Of a DNA stretch of 64,000 nt, positions 24,039-32,858 are shown piece after piece. Source of the DNA: Streptomyces collinus (GTDB taxonomy: Bacteria > Actinomycetota > Actinomycetes > Streptomycetales > Streptomycetaceae); the NCBI RefSeq assembly GCF_031348265.1, contig NZ_CP133771.1, positions 2,170,001-2,234,000 of the forward strand, read 5' to 3'. The notes under the pieces were generated by a model. The model was not told where the DNA came from. It ran no database searches and was given only the letters and a program-made list of their open reading frames with translations. Every line of letters begins with the position of its first letter. Positions within the stretch are counted from its first letter, which is position 1. The position numbers were made by a program, and so were the translations under genes.

Positions 24039-24950
24039 CTACAGCCGGAACCAGCCGTGCCGCACGTACCAGTGACCGCCCGCCCGCAGGTGGTCCCCCA
24101 CCGCCCGCTCCACCGACGTGCGCCTCGGCAGACCGGCCACCGGCAGGTCCGGGTCCCCGAAGACGAAGCGGACGGGCTCGGTGTCCGCCGGTTCCGGCTC
24201 CTCACCGGGGTCACGGCCGGGCTCGAAGCGTTCCTGGAAGCGGACGATGTTGGAGTCCGGGGCCAGATGGTGCTTCAACTGCGGGTCGAGCAGCCAGGAA
24301 TGGCACACCGCCACCCGATACCGTTCCCGTGGAAAATGGCGGGCGAAGAACTTTCGCGCCAGTTCGAGGGACCGGTCGCAGGCCGCCGGTGACAGCGGCC
24401 CGTGGAAGTCGGGGATGTGCAGGTTCAGGCAGGGCTCCCCCGGCACCACGTCCAAACCGGACCTCGCCACCGCCCGCCCCGTCCGCTGCCCGAGGCGGGC
24501 CCGCTCGAACTGGAGCCGCCCCAGCTGGTACAGCTCACCGCGGAAGTGACGGGTGAGCCACTGCGGGACCTCCACCCCTCCCCTGCCGTGCCGACGCCGG
24601 TGGAACGCCATGTTCCGTCCGAGGTCGGCGAGGGTGCGGCGGCTGACATCGGCCGTGACACCCCGCTCCCGGTGGTAGGAGCGCGTGTACGGCAACGCCG
24701 CGACGAACACGTACACGGCGAAGTACGGAGCCAGCGCGGCCGGGGCTTCGGCGACGCGCTCGGCGAGCGGCACCTCGACCCCGGCCTCTCCGATGTCCCG
24801 TACCAGCTCCTCGACGCACTCCTGCACGAGCCTCATGGCCCCGGCGTCCGCGGTGAGCGTCCGTCGCAGGGCGACCAGGTCGTTGATGTCCTCGTGCGGC
24901 ACCGCCAGGTCGAGCAGGGTCTCGGGCAGTGTGTCGGCGTCCGGCAGCAT
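24039..24950 (-). CDS. N-acyltransferase with NAT_N and GNAT_C domains
   Basis: A 303-residue protein resembling the actinobacterial acyltransferase-domain family. The N-terminal helical part (about 1-150) includes APYFAVYVFVAALPYTRS and HFRGELYQLGRLQFERARLG. The C-terminal GNAT-like part carries CLNLHIPDFHGPLSPAACDRS, RYRVAVCHSWLLDPQL and SNIVRFQERFE. The acyl donor and acceptor are unknown. ATG 24950 has GGGAG upstream; the long frame to 25217 reads across the divergent DUF6343 gene. It is monocistronic as far as seen. Confidence 0.8.
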   Translation of the reverse strand: MLPDADTLPETLLDLAVPHEDINDLVALRRTLTADAGAMRLVQECVEELVRDIGEAGVEVPLAERVAEAPAALAPYFAVYVFVAALPYTRSYHRERGVTADVSRRTLADLGRNMAFHRRRHGRGGVEVPQWLTRHFRGELYQLGRLQFERARLGQRTGRAVARSGLDVVPGEPCLNLHIPDFHGPLSPAACDRSLELARKFFARHFPRERYRVAVCHSWLLDPQLKHHLAPDSNIVRFQERFEPGRDPGEEPEPADTEPVRFVFGDPDLPVAGLPRRTSVERAVGDHLRAGGHWYVRHGWFRL

Positions 24951-25023
24951 GGGCGGCTCCCCTGTCGGCCTTGGTGAACCCTCGCCACGAAGAGTACGTT
25001 GCAAGCAGGAGTGGTGATCGAGG

Positions 25024-25287
25024 ATGCGTACAGGCAATGAACCGCGGACCGCGCGCAGTGCCCTGCGGGCGCGCTTCTGGCTGAGCGTATGGGGGCTTAT
25101 CTGGGCGCTCTTCGGGACGGTGGCGTTCGCGCTCGCCGGGCGGAACGGGTGGGCCATCGCCTGCGGTGTGCTGCTGCTGATCGTCACGATCGACCTGGCC
25201 GTCGTCCTGCGGCACATCCGGCAGGGCCCGCACTACCAGCCGGGCCCCGGCATCCCGCCCTATCAGCCGCCGGACCGACGCCCCTGA
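25024..25287 (+). CDS. DUF6343-type small membrane protein
   Basis: An 87-residue protein with the family start RTGNEPRTARSALRARF, then two adjacent hydrophobic segments, VWGLIWALFGTVAFALAG (about residues 22-39) and WAIACGVLLLIVTIDLAVVL. It ends in a proline- and tyrosine-rich tail. The function is unknown. ATG 25024 is preceded by GATCGAGG at short spacing. It diverges from the acyltransferase gene, with 73 bp between the starts, and is convergent with the TPR gene (16 bp apart). Confidence 0.82.
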   Translation: MRTGNEPRTARSALRARFWLSVWGLIWALFGTVAFALAGRNGWAIACGVLLLIVTIDLAVVLRHIRQGPHYQPGPGIPPYQPPDRRP

Positions 25288-25303
25288 AGCAGACGGGGAC
25301 GGC

Positions 25304-25684
25304 TCACGAGTCGAAGTTCGCCGCCTTCAGGAACTCCGGGTTCGGGTCGAGCGCGGCCGCGAGGCGGAAGTGGCGTTTCGCCTGGTCGGGACGGCCCTGA
25401 CGCTCATAGGTACGGGCGAGCGCGAAATGCGCGAACGCGTTGTCCGGCTCCCGCTCCAAAACGATCTGGAACTCCAGCTCCGCCGGCCTCAGCTGCGCCG
25501 CGGCGAAGAAGGCACGCGCTCGCAGCAGCCGCGCCGCGGTGTTCTCCGGGTGCGTGGCGATGACCCCGTCGAGCAGCTTCACCGCGCCCCGCGGGTCTCG
25601 CGCCGCGAGCAGGTGCTCGGCGGCGCGGAAGTCGATGACATGCGTCTCCGGGGTACGTCCGGTCGAACCACTGGTCTCGGGCAC
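25304..25684 (-). CDS. Tetratricopeptide-repeat protein
   Basis: A 126-residue protein with about three TPR units: AEHLLAARDPRGAVKLLDGVI, ARLLRARAFFAAAQLRPAELE and AFAHFALARTYERQGRPDQA (each shown in part). TPR proteins mediate protein-protein contacts; no partner domain is fused. The gene lies 50 bp downstream of coaE in the same direction and probably shares its transcript. GTG 25684 fits the start of the first conserved region. Confidence 0.88.
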   Translation of the reverse strand: MPETSGSTGRTPETHVIDFRAAEHLLAARDPRGAVKLLDGVIATHPENTAARLLRARAFFAAAQLRPAELEFQIVLEREPDNAFAHFALARTYERQGRPDQAKRHFRLAAALDPNPEFLKAANFDS

Positions 25685-25734
25685 GGCAGAGTCCTTCCCT
25701 CACTGGACGGGTTCAACGCCCCCAGGGGGTGCCG

Positions 25735-26355
25735 CTATTCCGCGGGGGACGGCCCGGGCGCCTGTGACCTGCGCACCAGCTCGGCCCACACGTCCTTCAC
25801 GCGCCGCTCCAGGTCCTCCAGCGGGACGTCGTTGTCGATCACGATGTCCGCGATCTCCCGGCGCTGCTCGCGCGTCGCCTGGGCGGCCATCCGCGCGCGG
25901 GCGTCCTCCTCGGTCATGCCACGCAGCCGGACGAGCCGGTCGAGCTGGGTCTCGGGAGCCGTGTCGACGACGATCACCAGGTCGTACAGCGGCGCCAGGC
26001 CGTTCTCCGTGAGGAGCGGGACGTCGTGGATGACGACCGCGTCCTCGGCGGCGGCCTCCTCCAGCTCGCGGGAACGGGCGCCCACCAGGGGGTGCACGAT
26101 CGAGTTCAGGGTGGCGAGTCTGTCCGCGTCGGCGAAGACGATGGCGCCGAGGCGGGGCCGGTCCAGGCTGCCGTCGGCGGCGAGGATCTCCTCCCCGAAG
26201 GCCTCGACGACCGAGGCGAGCCCCGGCGTCCCCGGTGCGACGACCTCCCGCGCGATGCGGTCCGCGTCGATCAGCACGGCCCCGCACGCGACGAGCAGCC
26301 GTGACACCTCACTCTTGCCGGCGCCGATGCCGCCGGTCAGGCCCACCTTCAGCAT
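25735..26355 (-). CDS. coaE: Dephospho-CoA kinase
   Basis: A 206-residue enzyme that phosphorylates the ribose 3'-OH of dephospho-CoA in the last step of coenzyme A synthesis in the cytoplasm. It has the P-loop GGIGAGKS at residues 8-15, [12 protein letters not shown] (substrate-binding Asp), [25 protein letters not shown] and the lid region [15 protein letters not shown]. The length is that of single-domain CoaE; mycobacterial forms carry an extra C-terminal GrpB-like domain, absent here. It is located downstream of the PAC2 gene with a 54-bp gap in the same direction. Confidence 0.96.
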   Translation of the reverse strand: MLKVGLTGGIGAGKSEVSRLLVACGAVLIDADRIAREVVAPGTPGLASVVEAFGEEILAADGSLDRPRLGAIVFADADRLATLNSIVHPLVGARSRELEEAAAEDAVVIHDVPLLTENGLAPLYDLVIVVDTAPETQLDRLVRLRGMTEEDARARMAAQATREQRREIADIVIDNDVPLEDLERRVKDVWAELVRRSQAPGPSPAE

Positions 26356-26409
26356 GTCCCGCAGCTTAGGCCCTGCCGCTGACAGGGCCGCCGCCGGGCC
26401 GCACCGGGG

Positions 26410-27348
26410 TCAGTTGTCGCCTTCTCGTTCCGCCAGGAACTTCTCGAACTCCTGGCCGATCTCGTCGGCCGACGGGATGTCCACCGGTTCAGCGAGCATG
26501 TTGCCCCGGGTTTCGGCGCCCGCGACGGCGTCGTACTGGTGCTCCAGGCCGTCGATGAGCGCGGTGAGGTCCTCGTCGCCCTCGCGGATCTGCCGGTCGA
26601 TCTCCGTCTGGGTGCGGTGGGCGTCCGAGCGCAGGGCGTGGGCGATACCCGGCAGGACCAGTCCGGTCGCCGCCGTGATGGCCTCCAGGACCGTCAGGGC
26701 CGCGTCCGGATAAGGGGAGCGGGCGATGTAGTGCGGGACGTGGGCGGCGACGCCCAGGACGTCGTGTCCGGCCTGGAGCAGACGGTACTCGATGAGGGAC
26801 TCGGCGCTGCCGGGCACCTGCGCCTCGTCGAAGGGGCTGACGTGGCCCGGGACGAGATCGGTGCGGTTGCCGTGCGGGGTCAGGCCGACGGGCCGGGTGT
26901 GCGGGACGCCCATGGGGATGCCGTGGAAGTTCACGGAGAGGCGGACACCGAGCCGCTCCACGATCTGCTTCACGGCGGCGGCGAAGCGCTCCCACTCCAC
27001 GTCCGGCTCGGGGCCGGACAGCAGCAGGAAGGGCGCGCCGGTGGCGTCCTGGACGAGCCGCACCTCAAGGGCGGGGTCCTCGTAGTCGCTCCAGCGGTCG
27101 CGCTTGAACGTCAGCAGCGGGCGGCGGGCGCGGTAGTCGACGAGCCGGTCGTGGTCGAAGCGGGCGACCACCTGGTGGGGCAGCGAGTCGAGCACCCGGT
27201 CGACGATCTGGTCGCCCGTCTCGCCGGCGTCGATGTATCCGTCGAAGTGGTAGAGCATGACAAGTCCGGCCGACTCCTGGGCGAGCGCCATGTCGACGAC
27301 GGCCAGCCCCTTCGGCTCCCAGGCGTACAAATCCTGCGGATCAAGCAC
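26410..27348 (-). CDS. PAC2-family protein (proteasome-assembly-chaperone-like)
   Basis: A 312-residue PAC2 protein. Family blocks are [20 protein letters not shown] near residue 30, [31 protein letters not shown] and [25 protein letters not shown]. Actinobacterial PAC2 proteins resemble eukaryotic proteasome assembly chaperones; their bacterial role is not settled. GTG 27348 has GAGGAGCGG upstream. It is followed by coaE and TPR genes and separated from rpsA by a terminator and a repeat element. Confidence 0.9.
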   Translation of the reverse strand: MLDPQDLYAWEPKGLAVVDMALAQESAGLVMLYHFDGYIDAGETGDQIVDRVLDSLPHQVVARFDHDRLVDYRARRPLLTFKRDRWSDYEDPALEVRLVQDATGAPFLLLSGPEPDVEWERFAAAVKQIVERLGVRLSVNFHGIPMGVPHTRPVGLTPHGNRTDLVPGHVSPFDEAQVPGSAESLIEYRLLQAGHDVLGVAAHVPHYIARSPYPDAALTVLEAITAATGLVLPGIAHALRSDAHRTQTEIDRQIREGDEDLTALIDGLEHQYDAVAGAETRGNMLAEPVDIPSADEIGQEFEKFLAEREGDN

Positions 27349-27444
27349 AGTGACCGCTCCTCCTCGTGTTCACACTCCACAACGCCGTTGCGGGCATGGG
27401 CATTCCCGCAGGAGGAGATTCATGATCTTGACAGCGAGGGAAAC

Positions 27445-27501
27445 GCCCCGTCAGGGGCTCGGGGAACTGCGCGATCAGCCACCGACCACCCGCAGCCGCA
27501 C
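27445..27501. repeat. Dispersed Streptomyces intergenic element
   Basis: The segment around CAGGGGCTCGGGGAACTGCG and the following CGATCAGCCACC...CCCGCAGCCG matches, from memory, a short element found between many Streptomyces genes (typical core GGCGCGGGGAACTGCGCGA). It starts with a small hairpin GCCCC-gtca-GGGGC (27445-27458). Here it lies between rpsA's terminator and the PAC2 start. The origin and role are unknown. Confidence 0.6.
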
Positions 27502-27517
27502 GAGGGACGACACGACT

Positions 27518-27549
27518 GAGGGGCCGCACCCCGAAAGGTACGGCCCCTC
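27518..27549 (-). terminator. rpsA terminator
   Basis: GAGGGGCCG (27518-27526) and CGGCCCCTC (27541-27549) form a perfect 9-bp stem, which can extend inward by ACC/GGT past one mismatch, with a 6-nt CCGAAA loop. It lies 28 bp after the rpsA stop on the minus strand. Confidence 0.75.
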
Positions 27550-27576
27550 GATCAGGAGCTACAGCTCAGTGGGCGT

Positions 27577-29073
27577 TCAGCTCTGCCCACCGGCCAGCTT
27601 CTCGCGCAGAGCGGCCAGCGCCTCGTCCGAGGCCAGCGCGCCGGAGTTGTCCGGGCCCTCGGAGGAGTACGAACCGCCACCACCGGACGCGGCCGGAGCG
27701 GCAGCCTCGCCACCCTCGGCAGCGGCCTTCTCGTCCGCCTCGCGGGACTTGATGACCTGCGCCTGGTGCTGCTCGAAGCGCTGCTGCGCCTCGGCGTACT
27801 GGGTCTCCCACGCCTCGCGCTGGGTCTCGTAGCCCTCGAGCCAGTCGTTGGTCTCGGGGTCGAAGCCCTCGGGGTAGATGTAGTTGCCCTGGTCGTCGTA
27901 CGACGCGGCCATGCCGTAGAGCGTCGGGTCGAACTCGACCGAGGCCGGGTCCGAACCGAAGGACTCGTTGGCCTGCTTCAGCGAGAGGCTGATGCGACGG
28001 CGCTCGAGGTCGATGTCGATGACCTTGACGAAGATCTCGTCGTTGACCTGGACGACCTGCTCCGGGATCTCCACGTGGCGCTCGGCCAGCTCGGAGATGT
28101 GGACCAGACCCTCGATGCCCTCGTCCACGCGGACGAATGCACCGAACGGAACCAGCTTCGTGACCTTGCCGGGCACGACCTGGCCGATCTGGTGGGTGCG
28201 GGCGAACTGCTGCCACGGGTCTTCCTGGGTCGCCTTCAGCGACAGGGAGACACGCTCGCGGTCCATGTCGACGTCGAGGACCTCGACGGTGACTTCCTGG
28301 CCGACCTCGACAACCTCGGAGGGGTGGTCGATGTGCTTCCAGGAGAGCTCCGAGACGTGCACCAGGCCGTCGACGCCACCCAGGTCCACGAAGGCACCGA
28401 AGTTGACGATCGAGGAGACGACGCCGGAACGGACCTGACCCTTCTGGAGGGTCGTGAGGAACGTCTGGCGGACCTCGGACTGGGTCTGCTCCAGCCAGGC
28501 ACGGCGGGACAGGACCACGTTGTTGCGGTTCTTGTCCAGCTCGATGATCTTGGCCTCGAGCTCCTTGCCCACGTAGGGCTGGAGGTCGCGGACACGGCGC
28601 ATCTCGACGAGGGAAGCCGGCAGGAAGCCACGGAGGCCGATGTCGAGGATGAGACCACCCTTGACGACCTCGATGACGGTACCGGTGACGATGCCGTCCT
28701 CTTCCTTGATCTTCTCGATGGTGCCCCAGGCGCGCTCGTACTGGGCGCGCTTCTTCGAGAGGATCAGGCGGCCTTCCTTGTCCTCCTTCTGGAGAACAAG
28801 GGCTTCGATCTCGTCACCGACGGCGACGACCTCGTTGGGGTCGACGTCGTGCTTGATCGAGAGCTCGCGGCTCGGGATGACACCTTCGGTCTTGTAACCG
28901 ATGTCGAGCAGGACCTCGTCCCGGTCGACCTTCACGATGACGCCGTCGACGATGTCGCCGTCGTTGAAGTACTTGATCGTCTCGTCGATCGCGGCGAGGA
29001 AGGCTTCCTCGTTACCGATGTCGTTGACCGCTACCTGCGGAGTGGTAGAGGTGGTCTCGGTGCTGCTCGTCAT
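27577..29073 (-). CDS. rpsA: 30S ribosomal protein S1
   Basis: A 498-residue ribosomal protein S1. It has four S1 (OB-fold) domains at about residues 36-105, 122-190, 208-276 and 293-362, the usual actinobacterial number (E. coli has six), followed by an acidic, Gly/Ala-rich tail with QAQVIKSREADEKAAAEGG. It binds mRNA and helps initiation on structured messages. ATG 29073 gives MTSSTETTSTTPQVAVND as N-terminus; the frame continues upstream into the leader without homology. A strong housekeeping promoter is seen at 29271-29299, giving a leader of about 190 nt. The base composition (GAG/CTG, AAG-rich) reflects high expression. Confidence 0.97.
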   Translation of the reverse strand: MTSSTETTSTTPQVAVNDIGNEEAFLAAIDETIKYFNDGDIVDGVIVKVDRDEVLLDIGYKTEGVIPSRELSIKHDVDPNEVVAVGDEIEALVLQKEDKEGRLILSKKRAQYERAWGTIEKIKEEDGIVTGTVIEVVKGGLILDIGLRGFLPASLVEMRRVRDLQPYVGKELEAKIIELDKNRNNVVLSRRAWLEQTQSEVRQTFLTTLQKGQVRSGVVSSIVNFGAFVDLGGVDGLVHVSELSWKHIDHPSEVVEVGQEVTVEVLDVDMDRERVSLSLKATQEDPWQQFARTHQIGQVVPGKVTKLVPFGAFVRVDEGIEGLVHISELAERHVEIPEQVVQVNDEIFVKVIDIDLERRRISLSLKQANESFGSDPASVEFDPTLYGMAASYDDQGNYIYPEGFDPETNDWLEGYETQREAWETQYAEAQQRFEQHQAQVIKSREADEKAAAEGGEAAAPAASGGGGSYSSEGPDNSGALASDEALAALREKLAGGQS

Positions 29074-29270
29074 GTGGGAAAGGGCTCCGGTACGGACAGT
29101 GAGTCGTAGGTACTGCTTACGCCGGGAGCCCGTTTCGCTCTGAAGAAGCCGGACAGCCAAGGAAGCGCCACACAAAACCACTGGTGGCGCCTCGACAACC
29201 GAGGGGACATACAACAGATGCGAGCGCGACCTGCTACGTCTGAGGTGCGCAGGCCCGCAGCGCAACTTGT

Positions 29271-29299
29271 AGCATACGGGGGCAGCCGGGCAGGGTCAA
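29271..29299 (-). promoter_or_regulatory. rpsA promoter (HrdB-type)
   Basis: On the minus strand, TTGACC (29299-29294) and TATGCT (29276-29271) are separated by exactly 17 nt, close to the HrdB consensus. Transcription should start near 29264, leaving about 190 nt before the ATG. In the leader, GCGCCAC/GTGGCGC (29165-29171 with 29184-29190) can form a hairpin that could serve autoregulation. Confidence 0.8.
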
Positions 29300-29389
29300 T
29301 GCGCGAAGCCGCCCACGCGGGGCGGATCGCCGCATTCCCGGCACAAGTCGTGTCGTCCGAGGCCACGCGGGCCGTACGACGTCCCCTTT

Positions 29390-30277
29390 GTGACACCGCC
29401 GGGGCCGGCTGGACGGAAGAGTACGACGAGGGAGCCGATCATCCAAGAGTCCGAAGCGTCCGAACCCGAGGCCACCCGGCGTGATGCCGATGTCGCGGAA
29501 AGCTCCCGGGCCAATCGCGGCTGGTGGGACCGCAACGCGGACGAGTACCAGATCGAGCACGGCACGTTCCTCGGCGACGACCGCTTCGTCTGGGGGCCCG
29601 AGGGCCTGGACGAGGTGGAGGCCGAACTGCTCGGCCCGCCGGAAGGACTGAAGGGCCGCGACGTGCTGGAGATCGGCGCCGGCGCCGCCCAGTGCTCGCG
29701 CTGGCTGACCGCCCAGGGTGCGCGTCCGGTCGCCCTGGACATCTCGCACCGGCAGCTCCAGCACGCCCTGCGCATCGGCGGTTCCTTCCCCTTGGTGTGC
29801 GCCGACGCCGGTGCGCTGCCGTTCGCGGACGGCTCCTTCGACCTGGCCTGCTCGGCGTACGGGGCGCTGCCCTTCGTCGCCGATCCGCGCCAGGTCCTGC
29901 GGGAGGTGCGCCGGGTGCTGCGGCCCGGGGGCCGGCTCGTGTTCTCGGTGACGCATCCGATCCGCTGGGCCTTCCCGGACGAGCCGGGCCCTGAGGGGCT
30001 GTCGGTGTCGGGCTCGTACTTCGACCGCACTCCCTATGTCGAGCAGGACGACGAGGGCCGGGCGGTCTACGTCGAGCACCACCGCACGCTGGGCGACCGC
30101 GTCCGGGACGTCGTGGCGTCGGGCTTCCGTCTGGTCGACCTGGTGGAGCCGGAGTGGCCCGTGTGGAACACGTCCGAGTGGGGCGGCTGGTCGCCGTTGC
30201 GCGGGAACCTGATCCCGGGCACGGCGATCTTCGTGTGCGAGCGAAGTGAGACGGGGGCACCCCCGGCCGAAGGCTGA
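29390..30277 (+). CDS. Class I SAM-dependent methyltransferase
   Basis: A 295-residue methyltransferase with motif I VLEIGAGAAQCSRWL at about residue 92, VALDISHRQLQHAL, VCADAGALPFADGSFDLA and the C-terminal WNTSEWGGWSP block. It resembles the UbiE/Methyltransf_11 type with a long N-terminal extension; the substrate is unknown. The first about 40 residues before RANRGWWDRNADEY are not conserved, so a later start is possible. GTG 29390 is the earliest in-frame start that does not enter the rpsA promoter and has no clear ribosome site. It is divergent from rpsA. Confidence 0.86.
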   Translation: MTPPGPAGRKSTTREPIIQESEASEPEATRRDADVAESSRANRGWWDRNADEYQIEHGTFLGDDRFVWGPEGLDEVEAELLGPPEGLKGRDVLEIGAGAAQCSRWLTAQGARPVALDISHRQLQHALRIGGSFPLVCADAGALPFADGSFDLACSAYGALPFVADPRQVLREVRRVLRPGGRLVFSVTHPIRWAFPDEPGPEGLSVSGSYFDRTPYVEQDDEGRAVYVEHHRTLGDRVRDVVASGFRLVDLVEPEWPVWNTSEWGGWSPLRGNLIPGTAIFVCERSETGAPPAEG

Positions 30278-30335
30278 GGGAGGGACCGACCCCCGCGCGG
30301 GCGGGACCTCTCCCCGGGCGTACGACACTGATGGC

Positions 30336-32858
30336 GTGATCCGTGACGACGCCCTGGCCTCCCTGCCCGTACGCGGTGCCCTGCCCGCCCTGCGCGAAGC
30401 CCTCGACGGGCACGGCACCGCCGTCCTCGTGGCGCCGCCCGGCACCGGCAAGACGACCCTGGTGCCTCTGGCGCTGGCGGGGCTGCTCGGGGAGGGGCCC
30501 GAGCGGCGGGTGATCGTGGCCGAGCCGCGGCGGATCGCGGCCCGGGCCGCGGCAAGGCGGATGGCGTGGCTGCTGGGCGAGAAGCCCGGCGAGAGCGTCG
30601 GCTACACCGTGCGCGGGGAACGGGTCGTCGGGCGGCACACGCGCGTTGAGGTCGTGACGACCGGTGTGCTCGTCCAGCGGCTGCAGCGGGACCAGGAGCT
30701 GGCCGGCGCGGACGTGGTGGTGCTGGACGAGTGCCACGAGCGGCACCTGGACGCGGACACGGCGGCGGCCTTCCTCTGGGACGTACGGCAGGCCCTGCGG
30801 CCGGAGCTGCGGCTGGTGGCCGCCTCGGCGACGACCGACGCACAGGGGTGGGCGCGGCTGCTGGGCGGGGCCCCGGTGGTCGAGGCGCAGGGCACGGCGT
30901 ATCCGGTGGAGGCCGTGTGGGCGCCGCCGGTGCGGCCCGTACGCCCGCCGCACGGCATGCGGGTCGATCCGGCGCTGCTGGCGCACGTGGCGTCCGTGGT
31001 GCGGCGGGCGCTGGCCGAGCGGGAGGGGGACGTGCTGTGTTTTCTTCCGGGTGTGGGCGAGATCGCCCGGGTCGCCGGGCAGCTCGGCGGGCTCGGTGAC
31101 GTCGAGGTGCTCCAGGTGCACGGGCGGGCGCCGGCGGCCGTGCAGGACGCGGTGCTGGCGCCCGGGGAGCGGCGGCGGGTCGTGCTGGCCACGTCCGTCG
31201 CGGAGTCGTCGCTGACGGTCCCGGGGGTCCGGGTCGTCGTGGATTCCGGGCTGGCGCGCGAGCCGCGGGTGGACCACGCGCGCGGGCTGAGCGCGCTGAC
31301 GACGGTGCGGGCGTCGCAGGCGGCCGGGCGGCAGCGGGCGGGGCGGGCCGGGCGTGAGGCGCCGGGGGCGGTGTACCGCTGCTGGGCGGAGGCCGAGGAT
31401 GCCCGTCTGCCGCGGTTTCCGTCGCCGGAGATCAAGGTGGCCGACCTGACGGCGTTCGCGCTCCAGGTGGCGTGCTGGGGGGATCCGGACGCGTCGGGTC
31501 TGGCGCTGCTGGACGGGCCGCCGAGTGGGGCGATGGCGGCGGCGCGGGAGGTCTTGGCGGCGGTGGGGGCGGTGGACTCCGACGGGCGGGCCACTGAGCG
31601 GGGAGTCCGGCTGAGCCGGGTGGGCGTGCACCCCCGGCTGGGGCGGGCACTGCTCGACTCCGTCCCGTTCACGGGGGCCGAGAGGGCTGCCGAGGTCGTG
31701 GCGCTGTTGAGCGAGGAGGCTCCGCGGGAGTACGGCGATGATCTGGCCGGTGCGCTGCGTCGTGCTCGGCGTGGGGGTGACGCCTATTCCTCACGGTGGC
31801 GGACGGAGGTTCGGCGGCTGCGGGCCGCCGTTTCCGGTGTGTCCGACAAGGCGGCGGCAGAACCGGAGACGCCGGCGGGTCTCTCCGAGGAGCAGCAGGC
31901 CGGCCTCGTCGCCGCTCTCGCCTTTCCCGAGCGGGTCGCCAGGGCCGACGGCGGGTCGTATCTCATGGTGTCCGGGACGCGGGCGGAGGCCGGCGCGGGG
32001 AGTGCGCTGCGCGGGGCGGAGTGGGTGGCCGTCGCCGTGGCGGACCGGCCCGTGGGCAAGGGGCACGCGCGCGTGCAGTCGGGGGCGGTCGTGGACGAGG
32101 ACGTGGCCCGGCTCGCCGCGGGCGCGCTGCTCGACGAGCGGGACGAGGTCCGGTGGGACGGCGGCGATGTGGTCGCGCGGAGGGTGGAGCGGCTGGGAGC
32201 CGTGGAGCTGACGGTGCGGGCGCTGAAGGACGCCGACCCCACGCTGGTGCGCGACGCGTTGCTCGACGGGCTGCGGCGGGAGGGGTTCGGGCTGTTGCGG
32301 TGGTCGGCGGAGGCCGATGCCCTGCGGCAGCGGCTGGCGTTCCTGCGGCTCCATGTCGGTGCGCCCTGGCCGGACGTGTCCGACGACGCGCTGCACGCGC
32401 GCGTGGAGGAGTGGCTGGAGCCGGAGCTCGGCCGGGCGCGGCGGCGGGCCGATCTGGCGCGGATCGACGCCGGGCAGGCGCTCGCCCGGCTGCTGCCCTG
32501 GGCCTCCGGTGAGGCGGGGCGGCTCGACGAGCTGGCCCCGGAGCGGATGACGGTGCCGAGCGGTTCGAGGATCCGGATCGACTACTCCCGGCCCGAGCAG
32601 CCCGTGCTGGCGGTGAAGCTGCAGGAGATGTTCGGGCTCCAGGAGTCGCCGCGGGTAGCCGGGGTGCCGCTGCTCGTGCACCTGCTGTCCCCGGCCGGGC
32701 GCCCGGCCGCCGTCACCGCCGATCTCGCGTCGTTCTGGCGTGACGGCTACAGAGGCGTACGGGCGGAGCTGCGGGGGCGGTATCCGAAGCATCCGTGGCC
32801 CGAGGACCCGGCGGGTGCCGAGCCGACCCGGCACACCAACGCGCGGCTCAGGCGCTGA
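30336..32858 (+). CDS. hrpB: ATP-dependent RNA helicase HrpB
   Basis: An 840-residue DEAH/RHA-type helicase. Order: Walker A VAPPGTGKTTLVPL (Lys39), motif Ia VAEPRRIAARAAARRM, motif Ib TTGVLVQRL, motif II as DECH in VVLDECHERHLDAD, motif III SATTDA, motif V VLATSVAESSLTVPGVRVVVDSG (in part), motif VI QAAGRQRAGRAGR, then the helicase-associated and HrpB C-terminal domains ending WPEDPAGAEP. Family members unwind RNA or remodel RNP; HrpB is dispensable in E. coli. GTG 30336 is chosen because TACGACACTGATGGC precedes it as a leaderless-type promoter; the open frame starts at 30246 within the upstream gene. It overlaps DUF3068 by 11 bp at the 3' end. Confidence 0.93.
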   Translation: MIRDDALASLPVRGALPALREALDGHGTAVLVAPPGTGKTTLVPLALAGLLGEGPERRVIVAEPRRIAARAAARRMAWLLGEKPGESVGYTVRGERVVGRHTRVEVVTTGVLVQRLQRDQELAGADVVVLDECHERHLDADTAAAFLWDVRQALRPELRLVAASATTDAQGWARLLGGAPVVEAQGTAYPVEAVWAPPVRPVRPPHGMRVDPALLAHVASVVRRALAEREGDVLCFLPGVGEIARVAGQLGGLGDVEVLQVHGRAPAAVQDAVLAPGERRRVVLATSVAESSLTVPGVRVVVDSGLAREPRVDHARGLSALTTVRASQAAGRQRAGRAGREAPGAVYRCWAEAEDARLPRFPSPEIKVADLTAFALQVACWGDPDASGLALLDGPPSGAMAAAREVLAAVGAVDSDGRATERGVRLSRVGVHPRLGRALLDSVPFTGAERAAEVVALLSEEAPREYGDDLAGALRRARRGGDAYSSRWRTEVRRLRAAVSGVSDKAAAEPETPAGLSEEQQAGLVAALAFPERVARADGGSYLMVSGTRAEAGAGSALRGAEWVAVAVADRPVGKGHARVQSGAVVDEDVARLAAGALLDERDEVRWDGGDVVARRVERLGAVELTVRALKDADPTLVRDALLDGLRREGFGLLRWSAEADALRQRLAFLRLHVGAPWPDVSDDALHARVEEWLEPELGRARRRADLARIDAGQALARLLPWASGEAGRLDELAPERMTVPSGSRIRIDYSRPEQPVLAVKLQEMFGLQESPRVAGVPLLVHLLSPAGRPAAVTADLASFWRDGYRGVRAELRGRYPKHPWPEDPAGAEPTRHTNARLRR

